Assembly: GCA_024236415.1 (NCBI GenBank)
Contig: JACKKN010000017.1
Location: 39,942-103,941 of the forward strand
From: Hyphomicrobiales bacterium
GTDB taxonomy: Bacteria > Pseudomonadota > Alphaproteobacteria > Rhodospirillales > JACKKN01
DNA: 64,000 bases
Direction of reading: 5' to 3'
Below the pieces are notes generated by a model that did no database searches, was not told where the DNA came from, and saw nothing but the letters and a program-made list of their open reading frames with translations. This document shows, in pieces, positions 28,360 to 36,988 of the stretch. How positions within the stretch are numbered: the first letter of the stretch is position 1; every line of letters starts with the position of its first letter. Both the position numbers and the translations under genes were made by a program.

Positions 28360-29367
28360 ATGGGGCGCGCCGCCCTCCGGCTGTTCGTCTTTCTCTGCGT
28401 CCTCGGTGCCATCGGCGCCACCGTTTTCCTGACCTGGGGCTACACCCAGTTCGTGCAACCGGGCCCCCTGGTTTCGCCCACTGCGGTGGTTATTCCCAAG
28501 GGTATCGGCATCCACGGCATCGCCCAGCGCCTGCAGGACGCCGGGGTTGTCAGGAACGCCACCATCTTCCGCTACGGGGTGCGGTTCCTGGGCCGCAAGG
28601 CGCCCCTGCGCGCCGGCGAGTTCGAGTTCCCGGCCGCCATCAGCCCGCGCCAGGCCATGGAGGTTTTGCAGCAGGGCCCCACCGTGGTGCGCCGCCTGAC
28701 CGTGGCCGAGGGCCTGACCAGCGCCGAGGTGGTGGACCTGATCGCCGGCGCCGAGGGCCTGTCGGGCGCCGTCGGCAAGGTCCCGGCCGAGGGCGCGCTG
28801 CTGCCAGAGACCTACCACTTCTCGTTCGGCGACCCGCGCCAGCAGGTGATCGCGCGCATGCGCCAGTCCATGGCCGAAACCGTGGACGCCCTGTGGGCCG
28901 AGCGCACCCCGGGCTTGCCCCTGAAGACCAAGCGCGACGCCGTGATCCTGGCCTCCATCGTCGAGAAGGAGACGGCCAAGACCGAGGAGCGCCCGCGCAT
29001 CGCCGCCGTGTTCGTCAACCGCCTGCGCAAGGGCATGAAGCTGCAATCGGACCCCACCGTGGCCTACGGCCTGGCCCGGTCCGGCGGCGGCCTGGGCCGG
29101 CCCCTGACCCGGGCCGACCTGAAGACGCCGACCCCCTTCAACACCTACACCATCGACGGCCTGCCGCCGGCCCCCATCTGCAACCCGGGGCGCGACGCCA
29201 TCGCCGCCGTGCTGCGCCCGTCGCAGACCGAGGAACTGTTCTTCGTCGCCGACGGCACCGGCGGGCACCTGTTCGCCAAGACCCTGGACGAGCACAACCG
29301 CAACGTCGCCCACTGGCGCCGCATCCAGCGCCAGCGCAAGAGCGGCAACGCCCCCCAGGCGAACTGA
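28360..29367 (+). CDS. mltG: Endolytic murein transglycosylase
   Basis: This 335-residue YceG-type protein has an N-terminal membrane helix (about residues 8-27) and a periplasmic catalytic domain with the key segment ASIVEKET followed by LQSDPTVAYG. MltG cuts nascent glycan strands and helps set their length. It starts behind a consensus AAGGAGG (28349-28355), 22 bases after fabF. The fab-mltG order is common in proteobacteria. Confidence 0.94.
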   Translation: MGRAALRLFVFLCVLGAIGATVFLTWGYTQFVQPGPLVSPTAVVIPKGIGIHGIAQRLQDAGVVRNATIFRYGVRFLGRKAPLRAGEFEFPAAISPRQAMEVLQQGPTVVRRLTVAEGLTSAEVVDLIAGAEGLSGAVGKVPAEGALLPETYHFSFGDPRQQVIARMRQSMAETVDALWAERTPGLPLKTKRDAVILASIVEKETAKTEERPRIAAVFVNRLRKGMKLQSDPTVAYGLARSGGGLGRPLTRADLKTPTPFNTYTIDGLPPAPICNPGRDAIAAVLRPSQTEELFFVADGTGGHLFAKTLDEHNRNVAHWRRIQRQRKSGNAPQAN

Positions 29368-29407
29368 CCTATCGGGCTGCTCAAAAAGGCACCGTGCCTG
29401 GCGTCAT

Positions 29408-29512
29408 CGCCTTCGAGGCCCGCGTCGCGGGCACCTCAGGCTGATGTTTTTCAATGAGTTACCATCTCTCCGCCTCACCCTGAGGTGCGAGCGGAGCGAG
29501 CCTCGAAGGGCC
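29408..29512. repeat. Inverted pair of intergenic repeats, CTTCGAGGC/GCCTCGAAG type
   Basis: CCTTCGAGGCCCGCGTCGCG with GCACCTCAGG (about 29410-29440), and the opposite-facing CGCCTCACCCTGAGGTGCGA with GCCTCGAAGGGCC (29471-29512), form a long imperfect palindrome between the convergent mltG and SDR genes. The sequence type is widespread between genes of alphaproteobacteria. Confidence 0.75.
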
Positions 29513-29535
29513 CTGACGGGCTTTTCGACGGCCCG

Positions 29536-30309
29536 CTATTCCTTCTTCGGCGCCCGCGCCAGCACCGGGTCCACCAGGGCCGGGGGCAGGGCGGCGTTCA
29601 GCCAGGCGCCCAGGACCAGGGGCCAGGGGAAGGAAAGCCGCGCCGGGTTGCGGGCCAGGCGGCGGCGGATCAGGGCCGCGGCCCGCTCGGCGGTCATCAT
29701 CATGGGCATGGGAAAGCGGTTGGTGGCGGTGATGCCGCTCTCGACGAACCCGGGGCAGACAACGGTGACGCCGATGCCCTCGCCGGCCAGCCACGGGCGC
29801 AGTCCCTCGCCCCAGGCCTTGACCGCCGCCTTGCTGGCCGAATAGGCCGGCGCCGTGGGCAGGCCGCGGTACCCGGCCAGGGAGGCGACGAGGACCACCT
29901 GCCCGTGGCCGCGCGCGCGCATGGGCGGCAGGGCCGGCCAGACCGTGTTGACCACGCCGTCGATGTTGGTGGCGAACAGGCGCCGGGTCTGCGCCGCGTC
30001 CTCGCCGCGGCCGCCGCTGCCGGCCGAGACGCCGGCGTTGGCGATCACCAGGTCCAGCGGCCGTGCCGCCTCGGCGGCGGCGATCCAGTCGGCGGTGGCG
30101 GCGGCGTCGGTGACGTCCACCACCCGGGCCGTCACCGCGGCGCCGGCGGCGGCACAGGCCCCGGCGACGGCGGCCAGGCGACCGTCGTCGCGGCCGCACA
30201 GGGCCAGGTGGCGGCCGGGCCCGGCATAGGCCAGGGCCAGGGCCCGGCCGATGCCGCTGGAGGCGCCGGTGACCAGGATCGATCGCGGGTCGGTGAATCG
30301 TCGGGTCAT
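29536..30309 (-). CDS. Short-chain dehydrogenase/reductase (SDR)
   Basis: This 257-residue classical SDR has TGASSGIG (14-21), NAG in VIANAGVSAG and catalytic YSASK. It ends with a membrane-leaning C-terminus (FPWPLVLGAWLNAALP) and resembles SDRs annotated as DltE-like or acyl-CoA-dependent reductases, but no substrate can be named. It is transcribed divergently from yicC, with about 110 bases between them, and stands alone on its strand. Confidence 0.88.
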   Translation of the reverse strand: MTRRFTDPRSILVTGASSGIGRALALAYAGPGRHLALCGRDDGRLAAVAGACAAAGAAVTARVVDVTDAAATADWIAAAEAARPLDLVIANAGVSAGSGGRGEDAAQTRRLFATNIDGVVNTVWPALPPMRARGHGQVVLVASLAGYRGLPTAPAYSASKAAVKAWGEGLRPWLAGEGIGVTVVCPGFVESGITATNRFPMPMMMTAERAAALIRRRLARNPARLSFPWPLVLGAWLNAALPPALVDPVLARAPKKE

Positions 30310-30418
30310 GGTGGGCCGAGCCTAGCCGGACCGGGGCCCGCGGGCAAACCATTCGCCTTGTTGCCCGACGGGCGCGGGGCTATAAATCACCGCACGCCAC
30401 GGCCGCAGGGGAAATGAC

Positions 30419-31309
30419 GTGACCGTAACATCCATGACCGGCTTCGCCCGCGTCCAGGGCAGCCACGGGGTCCACACCTGGACCTGGGAGGTCAAGAGCG
30501 TCAACGGCAAGGGCCTGGACCTGCGGTTCCGCATGCCGGCCGGGTTCGACGCCATCGACAAGCCGGCCCGCGAGGCGGTGGCCGCCCGCTTCGCCCGCGG
30601 CAACCTGTTCGTCGCCCTGACCGTGTCCCATTCCCAGGCGCTGAGCCGGTTCCGCCTGAACGAGGGCGTGCTGGACCAGATCGTCGCCGTGATCCCGCAG
30701 ATCCGCGCCCGCATGCCCGAGGTCGGCGCGCCGACCCTGGACGGCCTGCTGTCCCTGCGCGGGGTGCTGGAGGTGGAGGACGAGGACCAGGACGAGGAGG
30801 CCCGCGCCGCCTTCAACGCCGCCCTGCTGGCCAGCCTGGAGGAGGGACTCGAGGCCCTGGCCGACAACCGGGCCGCCGAGGGCGCGCGCCTGGAACCGGT
30901 GATCGCCGGCCACCTGGCGCGCATCGAGGAGCTGCGCGGGGCCGCCGCCGCCGTGGCCGCGACCCAGCCCCAGGCCATCCACGACCGCCTGGTGGCCGCC
31001 ACCCGCGACCTGGCCGAGGCGGTGCCGGCCCTGTCCGAGGAGCGCCTGGCCCAGGAGGTGGCGGTGCTGGCGGCCAAGGCCGACGTGCGCGAGGAACTGG
31101 ACCGCCTGGCCGCCCACGTCGAGGCCGGCAACGACCTGCTGGCCGGCGGCGGCGCCGTGGGCCGCAAGCTGGACTTCCTGTGCCAGGAATTCAACCGTGA
31201 GGCCAACACCCTGTGCTCCAAGTCCAGCGACATCGAGCTGACCCGCATCGGCCTGGACCTGAAGTCGGTCATCGACCAGTTGCGCGAGCAGGTGCAGAAC
31301 GTTGAGTGA
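30419..31309 (+). CDS. YicC/YloC-family endoribonuclease
   Basis: This 296-residue protein begins VTVTSMTGFARVQG and contains VKSVNGKGLDLRFRMP and the conserved ending CQEFNREANTLCSKSSDIELTRIGLDLKSVIDQLREQVQNVE. YicC homologues are reported RNases acting on small RNAs. The GTG at 30419 is preferred to the ATG five codons later because family members usually have four or five residues before SMTGFAR. Its TGA overlaps the gmk start. Confidence 0.92.
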   Translation: MTVTSMTGFARVQGSHGVHTWTWEVKSVNGKGLDLRFRMPAGFDAIDKPAREAVAARFARGNLFVALTVSHSQALSRFRLNEGVLDQIVAVIPQIRARMPEVGAPTLDGLLSLRGVLEVEDEDQDEEARAAFNAALLASLEEGLEALADNRAAEGARLEPVIAGHLARIEELRGAAAAVAATQPQAIHDRLVAATRDLAEAVPALSEERLAQEVAVLAAKADVREELDRLAAHVEAGNDLLAGGGAVGRKLDFLCQEFNREANTLCSKSSDIELTRIGLDLKSVIDQLREQVQNVE

Positions 31310-31961
31310 GACGGCCGCCACCGCCGCCGGCCAGGCCGTGTCCCGACGCGGGCTGATGCTGGTGCTGTCGTCGCCCTCGGGGGCCGGCAAGTCGACCATC
31401 TCGCGGGCCATCCTGGACAGCGACGACGCCCTGATCATGTCCATCTCGGCCACCACCCGGGCGCCGCGCCCGGGCGAGGAGGACGGCAAGGACTACTTCT
31501 TCATCGGCGTCGCCGAGTACCACGAAATGGTGACCTTCGGCGAGTTCCTGGAACACGCCCGGGTGTTCGACAACTACTACGGCACCCCCCGCCAGCCGGT
31601 CGAGCAGGCCCTGGCCGCCGGCCTCGACGTGCTGTTCGACGTCGACTGGCAGGGCACCCAGCAACTGGCCGAGAACGCCCGCGACGACCTGGTGCGCATC
31701 TTCATCCTGCCGCCGTCCCAGGCCGAGCTGGAGCGGCGCCTGTTCGCCCGCGCCCAGGACAGCGCCGAAGTGGTGCGCAAGCGCATGGCCAAGGCCGCCG
31801 ACGAGATGAGCCACTACGCCGAATACGACTACATCGTCATCAACGACGACCTGAATACCAGCATCGCCCAGGTGCGCGCCATCCTCACCGCCGAGCGCCT
31901 GAAGCGCGAGCGCCAGATCGGCCTGCGGGACTTCGTCAACGCCCTCTGCGCCGAGCGCTAG
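31302..31961 (+). CDS. gmk: Guanylate kinase
   Basis: This 219-residue kinase phosphorylates GMP to GDP. The P-loop SSPSGAGKST lies at about 26-35, followed by the guanylate kinase core SISATTRAPRPGEEDGKDYFF. The predicted start is TTG at 31302, inside the end of yicC; the first ATG in frame would remove the residues just before the P-loop strand. Coupling to yicC is a common arrangement. Confidence 0.95.
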   Translation: MSETAATAAGQAVSRRGLMLVLSSPSGAGKSTISRAILDSDDALIMSISATTRAPRPGEEDGKDYFFIGVAEYHEMVTFGEFLEHARVFDNYYGTPRQPVEQALAAGLDVLFDVDWQGTQQLAENARDDLVRIFILPPSQAELERRLFARAQDSAEVVRKRMAKAADEMSHYAEYDYIVINDDLNTSIAQVRAILTAERLKRERQIGLRDFVNALCAER

Positions 31962-31965
31962 CCCC

Positions 31966-33024
31966 ATGCGCGGCGTGCTCAAGGTGGTCGCCGTCAACCT
32001 GGCGGTGCTCGGCGTCCTCGCCCTGGTGGCCGAGCTGGTGTTCGGCAACTGGCTGTTCGGGCCCGAATACGGGGCCATGAACCTGCCGCGCAACGTGACC
32101 GAGCATTTCGACACCTCGGGCCTGTACGCCGGCGGCGGTCCCATGACCTACACCCGCGACGACCACGGCCTGCGCGGCCCCTACGCCGACCCGGGCGCCA
32201 TCGACATCCTGACCATCGGCGGCAGCACCACCAACGAGCTGTACGTGGACGACGCCCTGACCTGGCAGGCCCACATGCGGCGCCTGTTCGCCGACGCCGG
32301 GCGGCCGCTGACCATCGTCAACGCCGCCGTGGACGGCCAGTCGACCCGCGGCCACATCGCCATCTTCGAGCGCTGGTTCCCCAACATCCCCGGGCTGCGG
32401 GCCGGCCACATCCTGGCCTACGTGGGCATCAACGACACCGCGGTGGAGGACGCCGCCCGGTGGGACGACATGGAATCCCCCGACCCCCTGCGCCGCTTCC
32501 GCAACTGGATCATCAACAAGAGCGCCATCTACAACCTGTTCCGCACCCTGCGCGGCGTGGTCCGCGCCTACGACGCCAAGCTGGTCCACGGCCGGCCCGT
32601 GTACGACGGCCGCGACTGGGTGCGCCTGCTGCCGGCGGACCGGCCGGCGCCGGTGCCGCCGGACCTGGCCGGTCGGCTGCGGGACTACGACGCCCGCCTG
32701 ACCGAGCTGGTCCGGCGCATCCGCGCCTTCGGCGCCAAGGCCATTCTGGTGACCCAGCCGACGGCCGCGTTCCGCCTGCGCGACGGCTGGGTCTGGGTCG
32801 CCCGCGGCGACGACGGCGAGCCCGAGACGGGCCCCTACGCGCGCATGGACGCCTTCAACCGCAAGACCATGGAGGTCTGCGCCCGCCTGGGCGCCACCTG
32901 CGTCGACCTGGCGCGCACCGTGGAATTCGCCGACGGCGACTTCTACGACCGGTTCCACAACACTCCCCAGGGCACGGCCAAGGTCGGCCGCGCCCTGTTC
33001 GAGGCCCTCAAGGACCGGATCTAG
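31966..33024 (+). CDS. SGNH/GDSL-like hydrolase, membrane-anchored
   Basis: This 352-residue protein has an N-terminal membrane helix (about residues 4-24) and an extracytoplasmic domain with SGNH-type blocks: GGSTTN (block I serine), NAAVDGQS (block II glycine), VGINDTA (block III asparagine) and DRFHNTPQG near the end (Asp/His block). Such proteins are often esterases or acyl-modifying enzymes of surface polymers. It follows gmk by four bases. The substrate is unknown. Confidence 0.75.
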   Translation: MRGVLKVVAVNLAVLGVLALVAELVFGNWLFGPEYGAMNLPRNVTEHFDTSGLYAGGGPMTYTRDDHGLRGPYADPGAIDILTIGGSTTNELYVDDALTWQAHMRRLFADAGRPLTIVNAAVDGQSTRGHIAIFERWFPNIPGLRAGHILAYVGINDTAVEDAARWDDMESPDPLRRFRNWIINKSAIYNLFRTLRGVVRAYDAKLVHGRPVYDGRDWVRLLPADRPAPVPPDLAGRLRDYDARLTELVRRIRAFGAKAILVTQPTAAFRLRDGWVWVARGDDGEPETGPYARMDAFNRKTMEVCARLGATCVDLARTVEFADGDFYDRFHNTPQGTAKVGRALFEALKDRI

Positions 33025-33045
33025 CCGCCCGTCGGCGCGTTCCTC

Positions 33046-33177
33046 GCCTGCCCCCCCCTCTCCCTCGAGGGAGAGGGCCGGGGTGAGGGTGCTGGACCTC
33101 GCCGCGTAAGTCACCGCGACCGCCCCCTCACCCTCCCGCTGACGCGGGCCCCGCCCTCTCCCGCGGGGAGAGGGGTA
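33046..33177. repeat. Intergenic CCCCTCTCCC/GGGAGAGGG repeats
   Basis: CCCTCTCCCTCGAGGGAGAG with GCCGGGGTGAGGG, and the opposite-facing CCCCCTCACCCTCCCGCTGA with GCGGGGAGAGGGG, form an inverted pair between the convergent SGNH and MBL-fold genes. This palindromic type recurs between genes in many proteobacteria. Confidence 0.75.
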
Positions 33178-33193
33178 AAGGCTGACGCGGTCG

Positions 33194-34180
33194 TCAGCAG
33201 CCGGCGGTGCAGGTGCCGGCGCCGTCGAACTCCATGGTCATTTCGCTCAGGGGCAGGTGGACCGGCACCTTGACCGCCTTCATGAAGGTGTCGGTCTTGG
33301 TGCCGGCGATCACCTTGCCGCCCTGGGTCGCCGTCTCGTTGGCGTGCGAAGCGATCACCGCCGCCGGCCTGACCAGGTCGTTGATCACGTAGGCGGCCTC
33401 GGTCGGCCCGGTGGTGAACACGTCGCCGATGTTCATGACCACCAGTCTGGCGCCGTAGTGGCCGCGCACCACGCTGTCCTGCTCGGCGGTGATGCCGGTG
33501 TCGCCCGACAGGTAGGCCACCAGCCCGTTGGAGAAGGTCAGCACGTAGCCCGTGGGCGGGCCCACGTAGCCGCCCAGCCCCGCGGCCTGCAGCATCTTGC
33601 CAAGCTCGCCGCCGATCATGGCCGGGTGCACGCCGTTGGAGTGCACCGCCGGCACGGTGGTGATCTTGACCCCGCCCACGGTGACCGAGGACCCGAACCG
33701 GGCCAGCACCGAGTTCTTGGGGTCGCCGCCCAGGGCCTTCAGCTTGCCGGCGAAGAAGGCGGGCATCTCGCTGCCGGTGACGATCTTGGCGTTCTTGGCC
33801 AGGGCGATGTTGACGGCGTTGGTGTTGGGCAGGGCCACCGACGAGATGTCCGGGTCGGCGCAGGTGCCGGCGTTGGGGGCCGGCTGGTGGCGGTCGCCCA
33901 CGTGGTCGCCGTGCATGTGGCTGACCAGGATGACGTCGATCCGGCCCAGGCGCGGGTCGCCGGCGCCGGCCACGGTGCGGCCGGCGTCGTACAGGATGCG
34001 GGTGCCGTTGGGGTCCTCGAACACCATGGCCCGGTCGAACTTGCAGAACTCGCCCTTGGCCAGGCCGAGCGGGGTCACCTTGACCCCCGCCGCCGCCGCC
34101 GCCGCGGCGCCGGCCGCCAGCAGCCCCGCCGCCAATATGCCGGCGGCCACCGTCGATTGCGCGATACCCGTGGAACCCAT
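33194..34180 (-). CDS. Exported metallo-beta-lactamase-fold hydrolase
   Basis: This 328-residue protein has an N-terminal Ala-rich signal peptide (about residues 1-32) and an MBL fold with the metal motif SHMHGDHVG and a later Asp in YLSGDTG and His in ASHANE. The fold binds one or two zinc ions and hydrolyses varied substrates, from lactones and phosphodiesters to thioesters. The lack of operon partners gives no substrate hint. It lies divergent to none and convergent to the SGNH gene. Confidence 0.85.
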   Translation of the reverse strand: MGSTGIAQSTVAAGILAAGLLAAGAAAAAAAGVKVTPLGLAKGEFCKFDRAMVFEDPNGTRILYDAGRTVAGAGDPRLGRIDVILVSHMHGDHVGDRHQPAPNAGTCADPDISSVALPNTNAVNIALAKNAKIVTGSEMPAFFAGKLKALGGDPKNSVLARFGSSVTVGGVKITTVPAVHSNGVHPAMIGGELGKMLQAAGLGGYVGPPTGYVLTFSNGLVAYLSGDTGITAEQDSVVRGHYGARLVVMNIGDVFTTGPTEAAYVINDLVRPAAVIASHANETATQGGKVIAGTKTDTFMKAVKVPVHLPLSEMTMEFDGAGTCTAGC

Positions 34181-34272
34181 GGTGTCAGTCTCCCAGTCCT
34201 GTTTGCCGGCGCCGTCTTGGCGCCTTTCCTGGAGACCAACAACCGGGGCGTCGGATTATTCCCCGGTCCGGC

Positions 34273-35097
34273 TCATCCGGCCAGCCCGGCCAGGTGCCCG
34301 GCGATGGCCCGGGCCACGGCGTCGGGGTGGGTGAGGGGCGCCATGTGGCCGGCGCCGGCGATCACGGCGGTGCGGCAGGCCGGCGCCGCCCGGGCGATCA
34401 GGTCGCAGATGGCGCGCTCGGCCGGGGTGGTGGTTTCGCCGTGCAGGACCAGGGTCTCGGGCCCCAGGCGGGCCAGGTCGGCGGCGGTGGTGGGGTTGCC
34501 CTCCTGGGCCTGGTACACGGCCACCTGGGCCGCCGTGCGCGCCGCCAGGGACCGCCGCGCCCGCTCGGACAGGGCCTCCCAGGCGCCGGCGCGGCCGTGG
34601 TAGTGGTCGATGAAGCGGCGCCAGGCCGGCGCCGGGTCGCCGGCCGCGGCGGCGGCCAAAAAGGCGTCACGGGTGCCGGCGTACTCGCCGTGGCGGTCCG
34701 GGTCCCGCGCCGCCAGCAGGGGATAGGCCGGCGGCTCGATCAGCACCAGCCCGCGCACCGATCCGGGGCGGGTCAGGGCCAGGCGCAGGGCCACGCCGCC
34801 GCCATAGGAATGGCCGACCAGGTGCGCCGTGCCGCCGGCCCGCTCCACCAGGGCGGCCACCAGGTCGGCCTCGGCGTCGAAGGTCAGCGGGCCCGGTCCG
34901 GGCCAGGGCGAGGTTTCGCCGCAGTTGTACAGGTCCGGCGCCAGCACCGGGAAGTCGGCCGCCAGGCGCGCCGCCACGCCCCCCCACTGGGCGCCGCTGT
35001 TGGAACCGCTGTGCAGCAGCACCACCGGCGGGCCGGGGCGGCCGGCGCCGGCCTCGGCGTAATGCACCCGCACGGCGCCCAGGGCGAGGACGGCCAC
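34273..35097 (-). CDS. Alpha/beta-fold hydrolase
   Basis: This 274-residue hydrolase has the oxyanion-region HSGSN and nucleophile elbow GHSYGGG, with the late catalytic His in GAGHMAPL. It would cleave an ester, amide or similar bond; the family is too broad to name a substrate. It follows rsmA by eight bases on the same strand and is probably co-transcribed. Confidence 0.87.
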   Translation of the reverse strand: MAVLALGAVRVHYAEAGAGRPGPPVVLLHSGSNSGAQWGGVAARLAADFPVLAPDLYNCGETSPWPGPGPLTFDAEADLVAALVERAGGTAHLVGHSYGGGVALRLALTRPGSVRGLVLIEPPAYPLLAARDPDRHGEYAGTRDAFLAAAAAGDPAPAWRRFIDHYHGRAGAWEALSERARRSLAARTAAQVAVYQAQEGNPTTAADLARLGPETLVLHGETTTPAERAICDLIARAAPACRTAVIAGAGHMAPLTHPDAVARAIAGHLAGLAG

Positions 35098-35104
35098 GGC
35101 CCGC

Positions 35105-35923
35105 CTACCCCAGGGCCCGGGCCAGGGCGCAGAACTCGGCCACGTCCAGCTCCTCGGCGCGGCGGGTGCCGGCGATGCCGGCGGCCTCGGGGTCCAGGCC
35201 CAGGGGCTTGAGGCTGGCGCGCAGCATCTTGCGCCGCTGGCCGAAGGCGGCGGCGGTCACCTTTTCCAGCGCCCCCCACGGCGCCGGCGCCAGGGGCTGG
35301 GGCCGGGGGATCAGCGTCACCACCGTGCTCATGACCTTGGGCGGCGGGGTGAAGGCGCGCTTGTCGACGTTGAAGTCGCGGCGCACCTGGCACAGCCATT
35401 GGGTGATCACCGACAGGCGGCCGCGGGCCTTGGTGCCCGGTTCGGCCAGCAGGCGGTCGGCCACCTCGGCCTGGAACATCAGGGTCAGGCCGGCGAAGTC
35501 CGTGGCCCGGCGCAGCCAGCCCAGCAGCAGCGGCGTGGCCACGTTGTAGGGCAGGTTGGCCACCACCTTGCGCGGCGCCGGCACCAGGACCGCGGCGTCC
35601 ACCTGCAGGGCGTCGCCGGGCACCACGTCCAGCCGCCCCGGGTAGGCCGCCGCCAGCTCGGCCAGGGCGGCCAGGCAGCGGTCGTCCTTCTCCACCGCCA
35701 CCACCCGGTCCGCCCCGGCGGCCAGCAGGGCCCGGGTCAGGCCGCCGGGCCCGGGGCCGACCTCGATCACCGAGACCCCGGCCAGGTCGCCGGCGGCGCG
35801 GGCGATGCGCGCCGTCAGGTTGCCGTCCAGCAGGAAGTGCTGGCCCAGGGACTTGCGCGCGTCCAGGCCGTGGCGGGCGATCACGTCGCGCAGGGGCGGC
35901 AGGTCCGGGCCCGCGCCGGTCAC
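35105..35923 (-). CDS. rsmA: 16S rRNA dimethyladenosine transferase
   Basis: This 272-residue enzyme (KsgA) dimethylates two adjacent adenosines near the 3' end of 16S rRNA. The SAM motif EVGPGPGGLTRALLAAG and the adenosine-binding NLPYNVATPLL are clear, as is the opening SLGQHFLLDGN. GTG at 35923 follows the pdxA stop by three bases. The linked pdxA gene upstream is the usual arrangement. Confidence 0.95.
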   Translation of the reverse strand: MTGAGPDLPPLRDVIARHGLDARKSLGQHFLLDGNLTARIARAAGDLAGVSVIEVGPGPGGLTRALLAAGADRVVAVEKDDRCLAALAELAAAYPGRLDVVPGDALQVDAAVLVPAPRKVVANLPYNVATPLLLGWLRRATDFAGLTLMFQAEVADRLLAEPGTKARGRLSVITQWLCQVRRDFNVDKRAFTPPPKVMSTVVTLIPRPQPLAPAPWGALEKVTAAAFGQRRKMLRASLKPLGLDPEAAGIAGTRRAEELDVAEFCALARALG

Positions 35924-35926
35924 GGC

Positions 35927-36988
35927 TCAGGCGTCCGCGGCGGCGCGGCGGGCGGCCATGGCGGCGGCCAGGCGCAGGGCGGCGGCCAGGCTGGTGGCGT
36001 GGGCCCGGCCGGTGCCGGCCATGTCCAGGGCCGTGCCGTGGTCGGGCGAGGTGCGCACGATGGGCAGCCCCAGGGTCACGTTGACCCCGCCGTCGAAGTC
36101 CAGGGTCTTGATCGGGATCAGGGCCTGGTCGTGGTACATGCAGATGGCGGCGTCGTAGGTTTCGCGGGCCCGCGGGTGGAACAGGGTGTCGGCCGGGCGC
36201 GGCCCGTCGGCGTCGATGCCGCGGGCGCGGAGGGCGGCCACGGCGGGCGCGACGATGGCCGCGTCCTCGCCGCCCAGGGCGCCCTCCTCGCCGGCGTGGG
36301 GGTTCAGGCCCGCCACCACCAGGCGCGGCGCGGCGATGCCCAGGTCGCGGCGCAGGGCGGCGTCCACGGTGGCCGCGGTGTCGACGATGCGTGCCGCGGT
36401 CAGGCCGGCGATGGCGGCGGCCAGGGCCTGGTGCACGGTCACCGGCACCGTGCGCAGGCCGTCGCAGACCAGCATCATCACCGGCGCCGCGCTGCCGTCG
36501 CACAGGTGCGCCAGGTATTCGGTGTGGCCGGGGAAGGGGAAGCCGGCGTCGTACAGGGTTTTCTTCTGGATCGGGTTGGTCACCACCGCCGCCGCCGCGC
36601 CGGCCAGGGTCAGGTCCACGGCCCGCTGCAGGGCCGCCAGCACCGCCGGCGCGTTGGCGGTGTCGGGCCGGCCCGGCGTCACCGGCGCCGGCAGGGCCAC
36701 GGGCAGGACCGGCAGCGCCCGGGCAAACAGGCCGCGCACCTGGTCCGGCGAATCCACGGCCCGCACCGGCACGTCCCAGGACAGGGCCCTGGCCAGGGCC
36801 GCCACCCGGTCCGGATCGTCCAGCAGGAAGAACGGCGGCACCCCGCCGCCCAGCCAGGCCTTGAGCGTGATCTCGCCGCCGATGCCGGCCGGCTCGCCCA
36901 TGGTCAGCGCCAGGGGGGGCAGGGCGTCGCCGCCCGGCCCGTCCCCCGGCCCGTCCCCCGGCCCATCCCCCAGGGGGGCAGACGTCAT
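35927..36988 (-). CDS. pdxA: 4-Hydroxythreonine-4-phosphate dehydrogenase
   Basis: This 353-residue enzyme works in pyridoxal-phosphate synthesis (DXP-dependent route). The family regions LALTMGEPAGIGGEI, NPHAGEEGALGGEDA, DGPRPADTLF and MYHDQALIPIKTL contain the metal-binding His residues. The N-terminus has an odd Gly-Asp-Gly-Pro repeat before LPPLALTMG. The ATG at 36988 overlaps the surA stop as ATGA, which fixes this start. Confidence 0.95.
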   Translation of the reverse strand: MTSAPLGDGPGDGPGDGPGGDALPPLALTMGEPAGIGGEITLKAWLGGGVPPFFLLDDPDRVAALARALSWDVPVRAVDSPDQVRGLFARALPVLPVALPAPVTPGRPDTANAPAVLAALQRAVDLTLAGAAAAVVTNPIQKKTLYDAGFPFPGHTEYLAHLCDGSAAPVMMLVCDGLRTVPVTVHQALAAAIAGLTAARIVDTAATVDAALRRDLGIAAPRLVVAGLNPHAGEEGALGGEDAAIVAPAVAALRARGIDADGPRPADTLFHPRARETYDAAICMYHDQALIPIKTLDFDGGVNVTLGLPIVRTSPDHGTALDMAGTGRAHATSLAAALRLAAAMAARRAAADA

